From the NCBI GenBank assembly GCA_964553285.1, contig CAZKKF010000001.1:44586-108585 (forward strand): a stretch of DNA of 64,000 nt, written 5' to 3'. This stretch comes from CAZKKF01 sp964553285 (GTDB lineage Bacteria; Patescibacteriota; Minisyncoccia; Phycocordibacterales; Zambryskibacteraceae). The notes under the pieces were generated by a model, which searched no databases, was not told the origin of the DNA, and saw only the letters and a list, made by a program, of their open reading frames with translations. The position numbers and the translations under genes are program-made. Shown piece by piece: positions 8,164 through 15,634 of the stretch (the first letter of the stretch is position 1; each line of letters opens with the position of its first letter).

Positions 8164-8857
8164 ATCTATCGTACCGGCAATACTGTCGCCGAGCCTTGGC
8201 GACATAAAAGGAAAACTTTTATCCCTCAAGGGTTTTGCAAGGGAAGTGCAGATAGACGTGGTGGATGGAGTGCTTGCTCCTTTGAAGACCTGGCCTTACA
8301 CAGACGAAGAAAGCTTCGCAAAGATTTTGCGCGAAGAGGAGACACTGCCGTACTGGGAAGATTTTTCTTTTGAGTTTGATTGCATGGTAAAAAACCCCAA
8401 ACAGGAAGTGGAGCGTTTTGTTATGGCCGGAGCGGAGAGGGTGGTGGTGCATGCGGAAGCTTTTGCCTCGCCCATGGACTGCTCGGAGTTTCTGTCTTCT
8501 TTCAAAGCCAAATATTCTTCGGGTTCGCTTTTGGATGTTTTGGCGGGCATTGCTTTCAAACCGGATGCAATAGTTGATGATTTTTCGGATGCCATAAAAG
8601 AAGCGCATTTTGTGCAGGTGATGGGCATCTTAAATATAGGCCGCCAGGGACAACGGTTTGATGAGAGGACTTTTTCTCTTGTGGAGAAAATAAGGTCTAT
8701 TGCTCCGGAAAAAGATATTTCAGTTGACGGCGGAGTGTCTTTGGACAATGCCTCGGCTCTTTTTGAAAGCGGCGCTAATCGTCTGGTGGTGGGTTCGGCA
8801 ATATTCAACAGTGAAAATATTTCTGAAACCATTGAAGAGTTTCGCAGTCTGATATAA
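8156..8857 (+). CDS. rpe: Ribulose-phosphate 3-epimerase family protein
   Basis: 233 aa TIM barrel. The N-terminus IVPAILSPSLGD, the metal-site strand QIDVVDG, and the phosphate loops SVDGGVS and NRLVVGSAIF identify the ribulose-5-phosphate 3-epimerase fold. The middle is divergent: the usual HxxF/M-type second metal strand reads FDCMVKNP. The function is therefore probable rather than certain. It overlaps rpiB by 8 nt. Its stop codon overlaps the -10 box of the next gene. Epimerase, isomerase and transketolase together make a nearly complete non-oxidative pentose phosphate set. Confidence 0.85.
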   Translation: MNRSIVPAILSPSLGDIKGKLLSLKGFAREVQIDVVDGVLAPLKTWPYTDEESFAKILREEETLPYWEDFSFEFDCMVKNPKQEVERFVMAGAERVVVHAEAFASPMDCSEFLSSFKAKYSSGSLLDVLAGIAFKPDAIVDDFSDAIKEAHFVQVMGILNIGRQGQRFDERTFSLVEKIRSIAPEKDISVDGGVSLDNASALFESGANRLVVGSAIFNSENISETIEEFRSLI

Positions 8858-8858
8858 T
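8850..8858 (+). promoter_or_regulatory. Internal promoter before tkt(N)
   Basis: TGA plus TATAAT (8853-8858) overlaps the rpe stop codon and could start a transcript about 10 nt before the GTG start at 8877. Confidence 0.45.
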
Positions 8859-8876
8859 AAAACCGCAGCAGTTTTT

Positions 8877-9806
8877 GTGAGTATCTTTCACATGAATATA
8901 GAAAATCTGGACGACAAAAAAGTAAGAGAGCTTGAGGTAAAAGCCAACGAAATACGCCAGACAATTATTGAAGCGCTGGTGGAGGCCAAATCGGGGCACT
9001 CTGCAGGGCCCCTTGGCATGGCGGATATTTTTACTCTGCTTTATTTTCATGTCCTGAAGCATGATCCCAAAAATCCCCACTGGGAAGATCGCGACAGGCT
9101 GGTGCTTTCAAACGGCCATATATGTCCCGTGCTTTATGCCGCCATGGCTCATGCGGGATATGCCGATGTTGAGGAGTACAAGAAAACTTTGAGAAAAATG
9201 GGAAGCAAGTTTCAGGGGCATCCTCACAGAGAGTTTTTCCCGGCTCTTGAGACAAGCTCCGGCCCTCTTGGTTCCGGCCTCTCACAGGCTGTCGGTATGG
9301 CTTTGGCGGACAGGATAGACAAAGGTCGCACTTCGGACAGGTTTTTTTATTGCCTCATGAGCGATGGGGAGCTTAATGCCGGCAATTCCTGGGAGGCGGC
9401 CATGCTTGCCGGCAAAGAGAGGTTGCACAATCTCATTGCCATTGTAGATAGGAACAACATTCAGATTGAAGGATTCACCGAAGACATCATGCCTCTGGAG
9501 CCTTTGGCAGAAAAGTGGAAAACATGGAATTGGCACGTCATTGAAGTGGACGGGCACAATTTTCTGGAAATGAATGCCGCTATCCATGAAGCTAAGGCGG
9601 TATTTGAAAAACCCTCCGTCATCATTGCTCGCACCATTCCTGGCAAGGGAGTCTCTTATATGGAACGTGATTACCGCTGGCACGGTACGCCGCCAGGCAT
9701 AGCGGATATGGCAGGGGAGCCGCCAAAAGCCGATCAGGCCAAAATTGCCCTTGAGGAATTGCGTTCTCTGGGAGGGAAGTTAAAGAGTGGATATCACAAT
9801 GATTGA
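8877..9806 (+). CDS. Transketolase, N-terminal (ThPP-binding) half
   Basis: 309 aa, the pyrophosphate-binding half of a split transketolase. SGHSAGPLGMADI (about residues 40-52) and GPLGSGLSQAVGMA carry the conserved substrate His and glycine loops. GDG-type ThPP/metal binding appears as SDGELNAGNSWEA plus NNIQIEG. The start may be GTG at 8877 or the in-frame ATG at 8892; neither has a Shine-Dalgarno. The partner half is encoded 113 nt downstream, with a structured element and a separate promoter between. Split transketolases occur in archaea and many bacteria. The enzyme transfers C2 ketol units between sugar phosphates. Confidence 0.95.
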   Translation: MSIFHMNIENLDDKKVRELEVKANEIRQTIIEALVEAKSGHSAGPLGMADIFTLLYFHVLKHDPKNPHWEDRDRLVLSNGHICPVLYAAMAHAGYADVEEYKKTLRKMGSKFQGHPHREFFPALETSSGPLGSGLSQAVGMALADRIDKGRTSDRFFYCLMSDGELNAGNSWEAAMLAGKERLHNLIAIVDRNNIQIEGFTEDIMPLEPLAEKWKTWNWHVIEVDGHNFLEMNAAIHEAKAVFEKPSVIIARTIPGKGVSYMERDYRWHGTPPGIADMAGEPPKADQAKIALEELRSLGGKLKSGYHND

Positions 9807-9809
9807 TTT

Positions 9810-9901
9810 AAAAACCACTTTGCAAAACACGCATATTCCGTTGCTACGGAATTGCTCCGCTCGCGCCGCCGCGCTCCGCGAGGTTTTTCAAAGTGGTTTT
9901 T
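9810..9901. terminator. Three-way-junction hairpin between transketolase halves
   Basis: An outer 13-bp stem AAAAACCACTTTG (9810-9822) / CAAAGTGGTTTTT (9889-9901) extends after one mismatch by 5 bp. It encloses two hairpins: ATTCCGT/ACGGAAT (9835-9852, loop TGCT) and CTCGCG/CGCGAG (9860-9882). The closing T-run could allow intrinsic termination. The next promoter begins right after it. Confidence 0.7.
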
Positions 9902-9906
9902 GTGTA

Positions 9907-9912
9907 TAGAAT
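9907..9912 (+). promoter_or_regulatory. -10 box of tkt(C)
   Basis: TAGAAT ends 7 nt before the second of two adjacent ATG codons (9920), and 4 nt before the first (9917). The spacing used elsewhere in the window favours 9920. Confidence 0.45.
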
Positions 9913-9919
9913 ATAGATG

Positions 9920-10900
9920 ATGCAAGAACTCAATCCAAAATTTTTTACAGATGACGTGGAGCAGATTCCCATTCGCCAGGGATTCGGTGAAGGTCTGCTT
10001 GCGGCCGCTGAAGCGGATGAAAGGGTAGTGGGACTTTGCGCCGATCTGACGGAGTCTACAAAGATGAATCTTTTTGCGGATAAGTTTCCGGAAAGATTTG
10101 TGCAGATAGGCGTTGCCGAACAAAATCTCGCCACTGTAGCCTCCGGCATGGCCGCCATGGGCAAGATTCCTTTCATATCTTCTTATGCCATGTTTAGTCC
10201 GGGGCGAAACTGGGAGCAAATCCGCACCACCATTGCCTATAATGACAGGCCGGTAAAAATTGTCGGAAGCCATGCCGGCATTTCCGTAGGTCCAGATGGT
10301 GGCACGCACCAGGCCGTGGAAGACATCGCCATCATGCGCGTTATCCCAAATATGATCGTCCTTTCTCCCTGCGACTCAATAGAGGCCAAAAAGGCGACTA
10401 TCGCCGCGGCAAAGACAGATACTCCTGCATATATTCGTCTGGCTCGCGAGAAAACGCCGGTTATCACGACAGAAGAAACCCCTTTTGAAATTGGCAAAGC
10501 GCAGGTTTTCTGGGGAGAAGGGGAAGCAAATCCTGAGGTGGGAATTATCGCTACCGGCTCGCTTCTTTATAAAGCGCTCCGCGCCGCCAAAGAGCTTGAG
10601 GAAGGGGGAATAAAGGTAAAGCTTTTGAATATGGCCACCATCAAGCCTTTGGACAAGGCGGCTGTCATAGCCCTTGCCAAGGCGGCAAAGCACGGAATTG
10701 TCTCTGTAGAAGAGCATCAGGTGGCAGGAGGTCTTGGTTCTGCTATTGCCGAAGTTTTGGCGGAAAATCATCCCACCAGGCAGGTTTTCATAGGCGTTCA
10801 CGATACGTTTGGCCAGTCCGGTACTCCGGCAGAGCTTATTGCCTACTACAAAATGGACACGCCGGATATTGTTGAGGCCGTAAAGAAGCTCCTGCCCTAA
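9920..10900 (+). CDS. Transketolase, C-terminal (pyrimidine-binding) half
   Basis: 326 aa. It holds the ThPP pyrimidine-binding domain, with the catalytic Glu in the VGVAEQNLATVASGMA segment and the phenylalanine-rich loop SSYAMFSPGRNWEQIR. SHAGISVGPDGGTHQ contains the conserved His residues that bind the cofactor and substrate phosphate. The C-terminal transketolase domain ends with VEEHQVAGGLGSAIAE. It assembles with the N-terminal half encoded upstream. It has its own promoter, so the two halves need not be made in equal amount unless transcripts read through the hairpin. Confidence 0.95.
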   Translation: MQELNPKFFTDDVEQIPIRQGFGEGLLAAAEADERVVGLCADLTESTKMNLFADKFPERFVQIGVAEQNLATVASGMAAMGKIPFISSYAMFSPGRNWEQIRTTIAYNDRPVKIVGSHAGISVGPDGGTHQAVEDIAIMRVIPNMIVLSPCDSIEAKKATIAAAKTDTPAYIRLAREKTPVITTEETPFEIGKAQVFWGEGEANPEVGIIATGSLLYKALRAAKELEEGGIKVKLLNMATIKPLDKAAVIALAKAAKHGIVSVEEHQVAGGLGSAIAEVLAENHPTRQVFIGVHDTFGQSGTPAELIAYYKMDTPDIVEAVKKLLP

Positions 10901-10923
10901 ATACACAGGCAAGGCCTGTGTAT
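10901..10923. repeat. 23-nt palindromic repeat, copy 1
   Basis: ATACACAGGC and GCCTGTGTAT form a perfect 10-bp stem around loop AAG. The same palindrome, with the complementary loop CTT, recurs at 13313-13335, so the two copies are inverted relative to each other and flank the secreted repeat protein. Confidence 0.85.
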
Positions 10924-10931
10924 GGGAGAGG

Positions 10932-10940
10932 TGTGGATAA
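10932..10940 (-). promoter_or_regulatory. DnaA-box sequence
   Basis: TGTGGATAA is the exact complement of the TTATCCACA consensus. It sits between the palindrome and the assembly gap. Confidence 0.4.
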
Positions 10941-10941
10941 C

Positions 10942-10951
10942 NNNNNNNNNN
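10942..10951. other. Assembly gap (ten N)
   Basis: Ten undetermined bases, followed by a run of 12 G at 10961-10972. The true length and content here are unknown, so the upstream control region of the next gene may be incomplete. Confidence 0.99.
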
Positions 10952-11014
10952 CCCAAAAGCGGGGGGGGGGGGTATTATTTAGGGAAGCTTAATAATATTT
11001 TGGCTTTAATCTAA

Positions 11015-13219
11015 ATGAAAAAATACATTCTGGGGCTCGGTTTGGCGGTGATTATTTCCGTGGCACCCGCGAGCGCTATAGCTCAAAGTACAACCATAGT
11101 AGAGCTTCAAAACCAGATACGTATATTGACCGAGCGGCTTCAATCCCTGATAGCCCAGCAGTCGGGAGTATCGGTAATGCCTTCGCCAACCACACCGATG
11201 GGAATGCCGGCCGCTTCCTCTGCAGGCAACAGCCAAAACTCTTCAGGCAAATTCAGGGTCGGAGAGGTTGTGAGAGCAGATACAAATATATCGGTGAGAT
11301 CAAGTCCTGCTGTCATTGATGGTATCGTTCAACTTGCCGGAGGCCAGTATTACGGAAGTAGCAATAAATTAGGTGTTCAGCCCAGCGGTGCGCAGGGACG
11401 CGTTGTGGACGGACCATTTTACAGCTCGATGCAAACCGATACCTATGTTTGGTGGAAGATTGATTATGACAATGGCGTAGACGGTTATAGCGCTGAAGAC
11501 TTTCTTTCCAGGGTAGAGGGTGGTCTGAATCCGATAACAAACACGCAGGCACGGGTTGATATAAAAGCAAACGGTCTCGACAAAATCACAAACTTTGATC
11601 CCAGTACCACGCTTACCATCTCATGGACTGCAAGTCCGGAAATAAGGGCTTGCGAACTTACGGGAGTCGGCGTTAATACGACTAATGTTAACGGACCAAG
11701 CACCATGTCTTCCGGAGTCAGCGCCCAAACCGGCAATGTCTTGACTCATCAGCCTGGAAGCGCCTGGTACCCAAGGCCGCTACCTGGCTATACCGCCGTC
11801 TATGGTATATCTTGCGAGAGATATGACGCTCGCGGATCCCTCATTCAAGGCGCAGCTGTCAGAGACACTGTGGAAGTTACCATTGCTTCCGCGGTGACGC
11901 CGCCGGTGGATGAACGACGCCCAACCATCAGGTCGTCTGCTACCAGTGTCAAGTCCGGTGAGCAGTTCACTCTGTATTTAGGCAAGTATCCCGCAAACGC
12001 TTCCTCGTGGACATTGAGCCATAACTGTCCGTCAGGGTTTGTTATAAGTCAAAAGGGCGGAAGCAGTTGTAGTAGCGGTAGTCAGAGAGAAGAAGATGTA
12101 GTTACCCTTACTAGAAACGTTTCTCCTAATGTTAATCATGAGTGGCCAATAACAATCACCAACAACTCCGGCACCTCGCAAACTATTGTGTACTGGTTTA
12201 ATGCTTTTGACGCGAATGGTCGTGGTTTAGGTGGTGTTACCGAATCGGTTTCTGTTGACCCAGTCTCTATACCTGTCCCATCAACCGCCACTCTTTCTGC
12301 CTCTCCGAGTATCATCACGGCCGGGCAAACGTCTGTTCTTATGCCGAATGCCTCGGGTGTGCTTGCATGTAGTATGTCCGCGGATACGGGGGAGATGATG
12401 TCTTTTGGAGGTCTTGGCGTGCCGATAACGGTCAAACCAACCCGCACCACGACCTATACCCTGAACTGTTACAAGATAAATACTGCAAGCGATGTCGTTT
12501 CGGCGAGAACCACAGTTACTGTCCAGCCGGTCACAACCACGCCAAATGCTCCTATGGTTACACTCTCCGTTAGTCCAAATACAATAACCCCCGGGCAATC
12601 CGCTACTGTCGCTTGGTCTTCCACCAACGCCACAAGCTGTAGGATGAAGCTAAGCACGGGGTGGGATTTTGCAGAGCCTCTCTCGGGTTCCTACTCGGTT
12701 TCTCCGACACAGGATGTAACATACACCATGACCTGTGCGAACTCAGCCGGTCTGTCATCCAGTGACACTGCATCATTGAAAGTAACCCAAACGACCCCCT
12801 CAATCCCGCCCCCTACTGTTATTCCTCCGGCGGGACAGCCTGTCGTCAACTTCTCGGCCAGTTCGCTGTCTGTTCCCGCGGCAAGCGCCCTGACTCTGAC
12901 ACTTGATGCGAGAAACGTTGGATATTGTCTATGGCCTTATGCCGCAAGCGGACCTTACAGAGTAAGTACGTTCCCGGTATCCATGACCATTTATCCGACC
13001 CAGACCACCACTTACCACGCTCGATGCTTTGACAAAGCCGACAAAGAGGTGGCCACAAGAAACGTTACCGTAACTGTCCAATCTGTTAAACCTCCATTTG
13101 TACCGCCCACCGTGCCGCCCGGAGGAGAAGAGGAAGAAATCAACCAGTTCCTGGAGGCAAGCGCATACCAGGGTCTTCAGGCTCTGCTCCTGCAACTCTC
13201 AAGAATGCTCGGCAACTAA
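11015..13219 (+). CDS. Large secreted Ig-like repeat protein with SH3-type domain
   Basis: 734 aa, function unknown. A signal peptide (1-23, likely cut near AIA-Q) is followed by a short coiled-coil with Gln-rich heptads (about 29-48). An SH3-like domain (about 78-165) contains ISVRSSP and ends GVDGYSAEDFL. Several Ig-like units follow (about 174-292, 423-509, 514-594, 606-692). The last three begin SxSP-type strands with TxGQ, and in all four a Cys is followed later by Y-x-x-x-C, suggesting one disulfide per unit. A Glu-rich spacer and a C-terminal amphipathic helix end the protein. A surface or attachment role is inferred. It lies next to the assembly gap and between two palindromes. Confidence 0.9.
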   Translation: MKKYILGLGLAVIISVAPASAIAQSTTIVELQNQIRILTERLQSLIAQQSGVSVMPSPTTPMGMPAASSAGNSQNSSGKFRVGEVVRADTNISVRSSPAVIDGIVQLAGGQYYGSSNKLGVQPSGAQGRVVDGPFYSSMQTDTYVWWKIDYDNGVDGYSAEDFLSRVEGGLNPITNTQARVDIKANGLDKITNFDPSTTLTISWTASPEIRACELTGVGVNTTNVNGPSTMSSGVSAQTGNVLTHQPGSAWYPRPLPGYTAVYGISCERYDARGSLIQGAAVRDTVEVTIASAVTPPVDERRPTIRSSATSVKSGEQFTLYLGKYPANASSWTLSHNCPSGFVISQKGGSSCSSGSQREEDVVTLTRNVSPNVNHEWPITITNNSGTSQTIVYWFNAFDANGRGLGGVTESVSVDPVSIPVPSTATLSASPSIITAGQTSVLMPNASGVLACSMSADTGEMMSFGGLGVPITVKPTRTTTYTLNCYKINTASDVVSARTTVTVQPVTTTPNAPMVTLSVSPNTITPGQSATVAWSSTNATSCRMKLSTGWDFAEPLSGSYSVSPTQDVTYTMTCANSAGLSSSDTASLKVTQTTPSIPPPTVIPPAGQPVVNFSASSLSVPAASALTLTLDARNVGYCLWPYAASGPYRVSTFPVSMTIYPTQTTTYHARCFDKADKEVATRNVTVTVQSVKPPFVPPTVPPGGEEEEINQFLEASAYQGLQALLLQLSRMLGN

Positions 13220-13256
13220 AGCTCTTTGCCGCCGGCACCAAGCCCTTGTTCGCACC

Positions 13257-13287
13257 AAACACACCCGATGGCAAATCGGGTGTGTTT
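13257..13287 (+). terminator. Terminator of the repeat-protein gene
   Basis: A perfect 13-bp stem AAACACACCCGAT/ATCGGGTGTGTTT has a 5-nt loop. It is AT-flanked and about 37 nt after the stop codon. Confidence 0.8.
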
Positions 13288-13312
13288 GTGTGTATATATG
13301 AAACCTTCGCAA

Positions 13313-13335
13313 ATACACAGGCCTTGCCTGTGTAT
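13313..13335. repeat. 23-nt palindromic repeat, copy 2
   Basis: The same 10-bp palindrome as at 10901-10923, in reverse orientation (loop CTT). It lies between the terminator and the -10 box of the following small gene. Confidence 0.85.
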
Positions 13336-13393
13336 GAGGGCGGGATATATGAAATATCTTTGTTCCAGGTATAATGTATGTACCAAAAATATT

Positions 13394-13684
13394 ATGGAAG
13401 GGCCAAGGCAATACGAAGATTTTTCCGATAGAGAAACTGTTCCCGAAATAGCCGGCAAGGTGAGAGGGGAGATGTATGCCGAGCTTCTGGACGAGATGGT
13501 GTCCGGAATGGAAGAGGGCGGCGATATAAAGCCCATAGCAAGCCCCGGCGAAATAGAGGCCCTGGAGGCGGGCGAGAAGATAGACAGGACACCCTACCTT
13601 TCCGATGTCTTGGCGCGGCTCGCCGCAGAAAAAGATCTAAGCGAGGACGAAAGAGAAGAGCTTGAGGGGCTGATATTCAACTAA
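13394..13684 (+). CDS. Small acidic hypothetical protein
   Basis: 96 aa, strongly acidic, with no recognised domain. The pattern is helical: MYAELLDEMVSGMEE, then a Pro break, then DVLARLAAEKDLSEDEREEL, ending GLIFN. The chosen ATG follows a TATAAT (13370-13375) by 18 nt. Longer in-frame readings would run through the upstream terminator and palindrome and are unlikely. Its stop overlaps by 4 nt the stop of the convergent PfkB kinase gene. It could be a small regulatory or partner protein, but nothing in the sequence says so. Confidence 0.6.
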   Translation: MEGPRQYEDFSDRETVPEIAGKVRGEMYAELLDEMVSGMEEGGDIKPIASPGEIEALEAGEKIDRTPYLSDVLARLAAEKDLSEDEREELEGLIFN

Positions 13685-14682
13685 AGAGCCTTTAGTGCGT
13701 ACTCGGCCGGAGCTTCTTTTATAAAGCGCTCTACCTCTCCTCTTGGAAGCAGTCCCTCTTGTGCGCCGATTTTGCCCACCACGGACATGGAGTTAATTGG
13801 CCCCCAAAGCAAAGCTTCTTCAAATGTTTTTCCAAGTGCGAGGGCGCTTGCAACAGTTGAGGAGAAAGCATCTCCCGCGCCTGTTCTTTCAAAGGCGGGC
13901 TCTTTTTCAGGATAAACAGGCACAAACCACATTTTCTCTCCGTCATAAGCGTATGCTCCCTTGGGGCCGTCTGTGACCACGACAAGCCTTGGGCCCAAAA
14001 CGTGCATCTGTGTCAGAAGCTCTTTGTGGGACACTTTTTCCTTAAGGCCAAGTATCAGATGCGCTTCTTCGGTGTTGCAGAATATTATTTCTGATCTCTT
14101 GTATATACGGCTTAGCCTTTCCTTGCCAAGCTTCATTTGGAAAGTGCCCGGCTGGAAAGCCAGTTTTATTTCCTGCTCTTTTTCAAGCCAGTCCGCTATC
14201 TCGTCGTGAAAATCCGCCGATGTTTCTCCCAGAGAAGACAGGTACACCCACTTTGGGGAGACTTTGGGCAGGGAGTAGGGGAAGACTTCGTGCTTGATGA
14301 GTATGGTGCGCTCGTTTTCATACCAGAGCACATAGTGGTAATTGGTCTTTACTCCTTTGTGTACTTTGACATACGAAGTGTCAACTCTGCCTTTCTTCAG
14401 GGAGTCAATACATGCTTGTCCGTCATGGTCATTGCCCAGGTTTGTGATAATTGACGAAGAAAGGCCCAGGCGCGCGGCGGATACTGCGGCATTGGGGCTG
14501 TTGCCCACGGCAGGCACTATGGTTACGTCCTCAAACGGCACTTTGTCGCCAAACCTAAAACCCAAAATGCAATTTGTTCTGTCCACACTGCAGGTAACTT
14601 CGGCATCTTTGATGCGAATGAAAGCGTCTATCGTAATATCTCCTATGGCTAGAAAATCGGGCTCTTTTTTGAATAAGTTCAT
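13681..14682 (-). CDS. PfkB-family carbohydrate kinase
   Basis: 333 aa ribokinase-fold kinase. The N-terminal glycine-rich sugar site appears as AVGNSPNAAVSAARLGL, and the C-terminal signature RTGAGDAFSS (about 268-277) provides the catalytic Asp and anion hole. It phosphorylates a sugar or sugar phosphate with ATP. With class II aldolase divergently encoded next door it might serve as the phosphofructokinase of the pathway, but adenosine, ribose or other sugars are equally possible. The -10 TATAAT (14689-14694) ends 6 nt before the ATG, so a leaderless mRNA is predicted. Confidence 0.9.
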   Translation of the reverse strand: MNLFKKEPDFLAIGDITIDAFIRIKDAEVTCSVDRTNCILGFRFGDKVPFEDVTIVPAVGNSPNAAVSAARLGLSSSIITNLGNDHDGQACIDSLKKGRVDTSYVKVHKGVKTNYHYVLWYENERTILIKHEVFPYSLPKVSPKWVYLSSLGETSADFHDEIADWLEKEQEIKLAFQPGTFQMKLGKERLSRIYKRSEIIFCNTEEAHLILGLKEKVSHKELLTQMHVLGPRLVVVTDGPKGAYAYDGEKMWFVPVYPEKEPAFERTGAGDAFSSTVASALALGKTFEEALLWGPINSMSVVGKIGAQEGLLPRGEVERFIKEAPAEYALKAL

Positions 14683-14688
14683 ATCTCA

Positions 14689-14694
14689 ATTATA
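14689..14694 (-). promoter_or_regulatory. -10 box of the PfkB kinase gene
   Basis: TATAAT on the minus strand, 6 nt before the ATG at 14682. Confidence 0.55.
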
Positions 14695-14728
14695 GACTGG
14701 GGCGGGCATAAGTCCAAAAAAGTTGTCA

Positions 14729-14737
14729 TGGTATAAT
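14729..14737 (+). promoter_or_regulatory. Extended -10 of fba
   Basis: TGG plus TATAAT (14732-14737) ends 7 nt before the fba ATG. No -35 match is visible, so recognition probably rests on the extended -10. Confidence 0.6.
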
Positions 14738-14744
14738 CCAGTGC

Positions 14745-15632
14745 ATGACATACCGAGAGATAATCCAAAGAGCAAAAGACGAGGGCCGTGCTATAGGGCA
14801 CTTTAATTTTTCAAATCTGGAAGGTTTGCAGGCTGTTATTTCCGCCGCAGAGAAGGCGAGCGTGCCTGTCATTGTCGGAGTATCGGAAGGCGAGAGAGAT
14901 CACATGGGAGAAGATCAGGTGGTGGCACTGGTTGAGAGCCTGCGCAAGAGCGCCTCTGTGCCTATATTTCTCAACGCCGACCACACCTATTCGCTTGAGA
15001 GAGCCAAGAGAGTGGTTGATCTGGGTTTTGACTCAGTGGTGGTTGACGGCTCTAAGATGACATTTGAAGAGAATGTGGCTTTTGCAAAAGAGGTGGTGGA
15101 ATATGCCGCCCAAAAAAAACCTCAAATGATAATTGAGGGTGAGATAGGCTTTATAGGCGCCTCGTCAAAGATATTGGATGAAATACCGGAGGGTGCGGCG
15201 GTGGAAGAAGACATGCTCACCACTCCCGAACAGGCCAGAGATTTTACGGAGAAAACAGGCGTACACATGCTTGCGCCGGCGGTGGGCACTATACACGGCA
15301 TGGTGCGCAGTCTGCCGAATCCGAGAATAAGGTTTGAAAGAGTGAGAGAAATATCTCAGGCTTCTGGTCTTCCGCTGGTGCTTCATGGCGGCTCCGGCTC
15401 AAACAAAGAAGACATGGCCAAGGCCATTTTGGCCGGTGTCTCGGTGGTGCACATAAATACCGAGCTTCGCCTGGCTATGAAGAGAGGCATTACCGACTTT
15501 CTGTCGGATCACCCGGAGGAGATAGCTCCTTACAAATATATGCGAAGCGGAATGCAGGAAATGGAAAAAGTGGCGGCGGAATATCTCAAGCTTTTTTCCG
15601 ACCCGCAAGCCTTTTTGTCCACCCGGCAATAA
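14745..15632 (+). CDS. fba: Class II fructose-bisphosphate aldolase
   Basis: 295 aa TIM-barrel, Zn-dependent aldolase. The catalytic Asp79 and Zn ligand His80 lie in NADHTY. His184 (GTIHG) and His214 (VLHGGSG) complete the metal site, and EGEIG (131-135) follows the usual pattern. It splits or makes fructose 1,6-bisphosphate, or a related ketose bisphosphate such as tagatose bisphosphate. It is followed 2 nt later by the FAD-linked oxidase gene, so the two are probably cotranscribed. The start agrees with the -10 box 7 nt upstream. Confidence 0.95.
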   Translation: MTYREIIQRAKDEGRAIGHFNFSNLEGLQAVISAAEKASVPVIVGVSEGERDHMGEDQVVALVESLRKSASVPIFLNADHTYSLERAKRVVDLGFDSVVVDGSKMTFEENVAFAKEVVEYAAQKKPQMIIEGEIGFIGASSKILDEIPEGAAVEEDMLTTPEQARDFTEKTGVHMLAPAVGTIHGMVRSLPNPRIRFERVREISQASGLPLVLHGGSGSNKEDMAKAILAGVSVVHINTELRLAMKRGITDFLSDHPEEIAPYKYMRSGMQEMEKVAAEYLKLFSDPQAFLSTRQ

Positions 15633-15634
15633 AC

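Noticed and set aside
9807..9916. Transketolase split as a frameshift of one gene
   Set aside because: The two halves are separated by 113 nt of structured non-coding DNA with a new promoter, and each half is a complete domain set. Natural split transketolases are known.
13226..13393. Longer form of the small acidic protein starting before 13394
   Set aside because: The extension would translate through the upstream terminator and the 23-nt palindrome and would lie before the TATAAT box.
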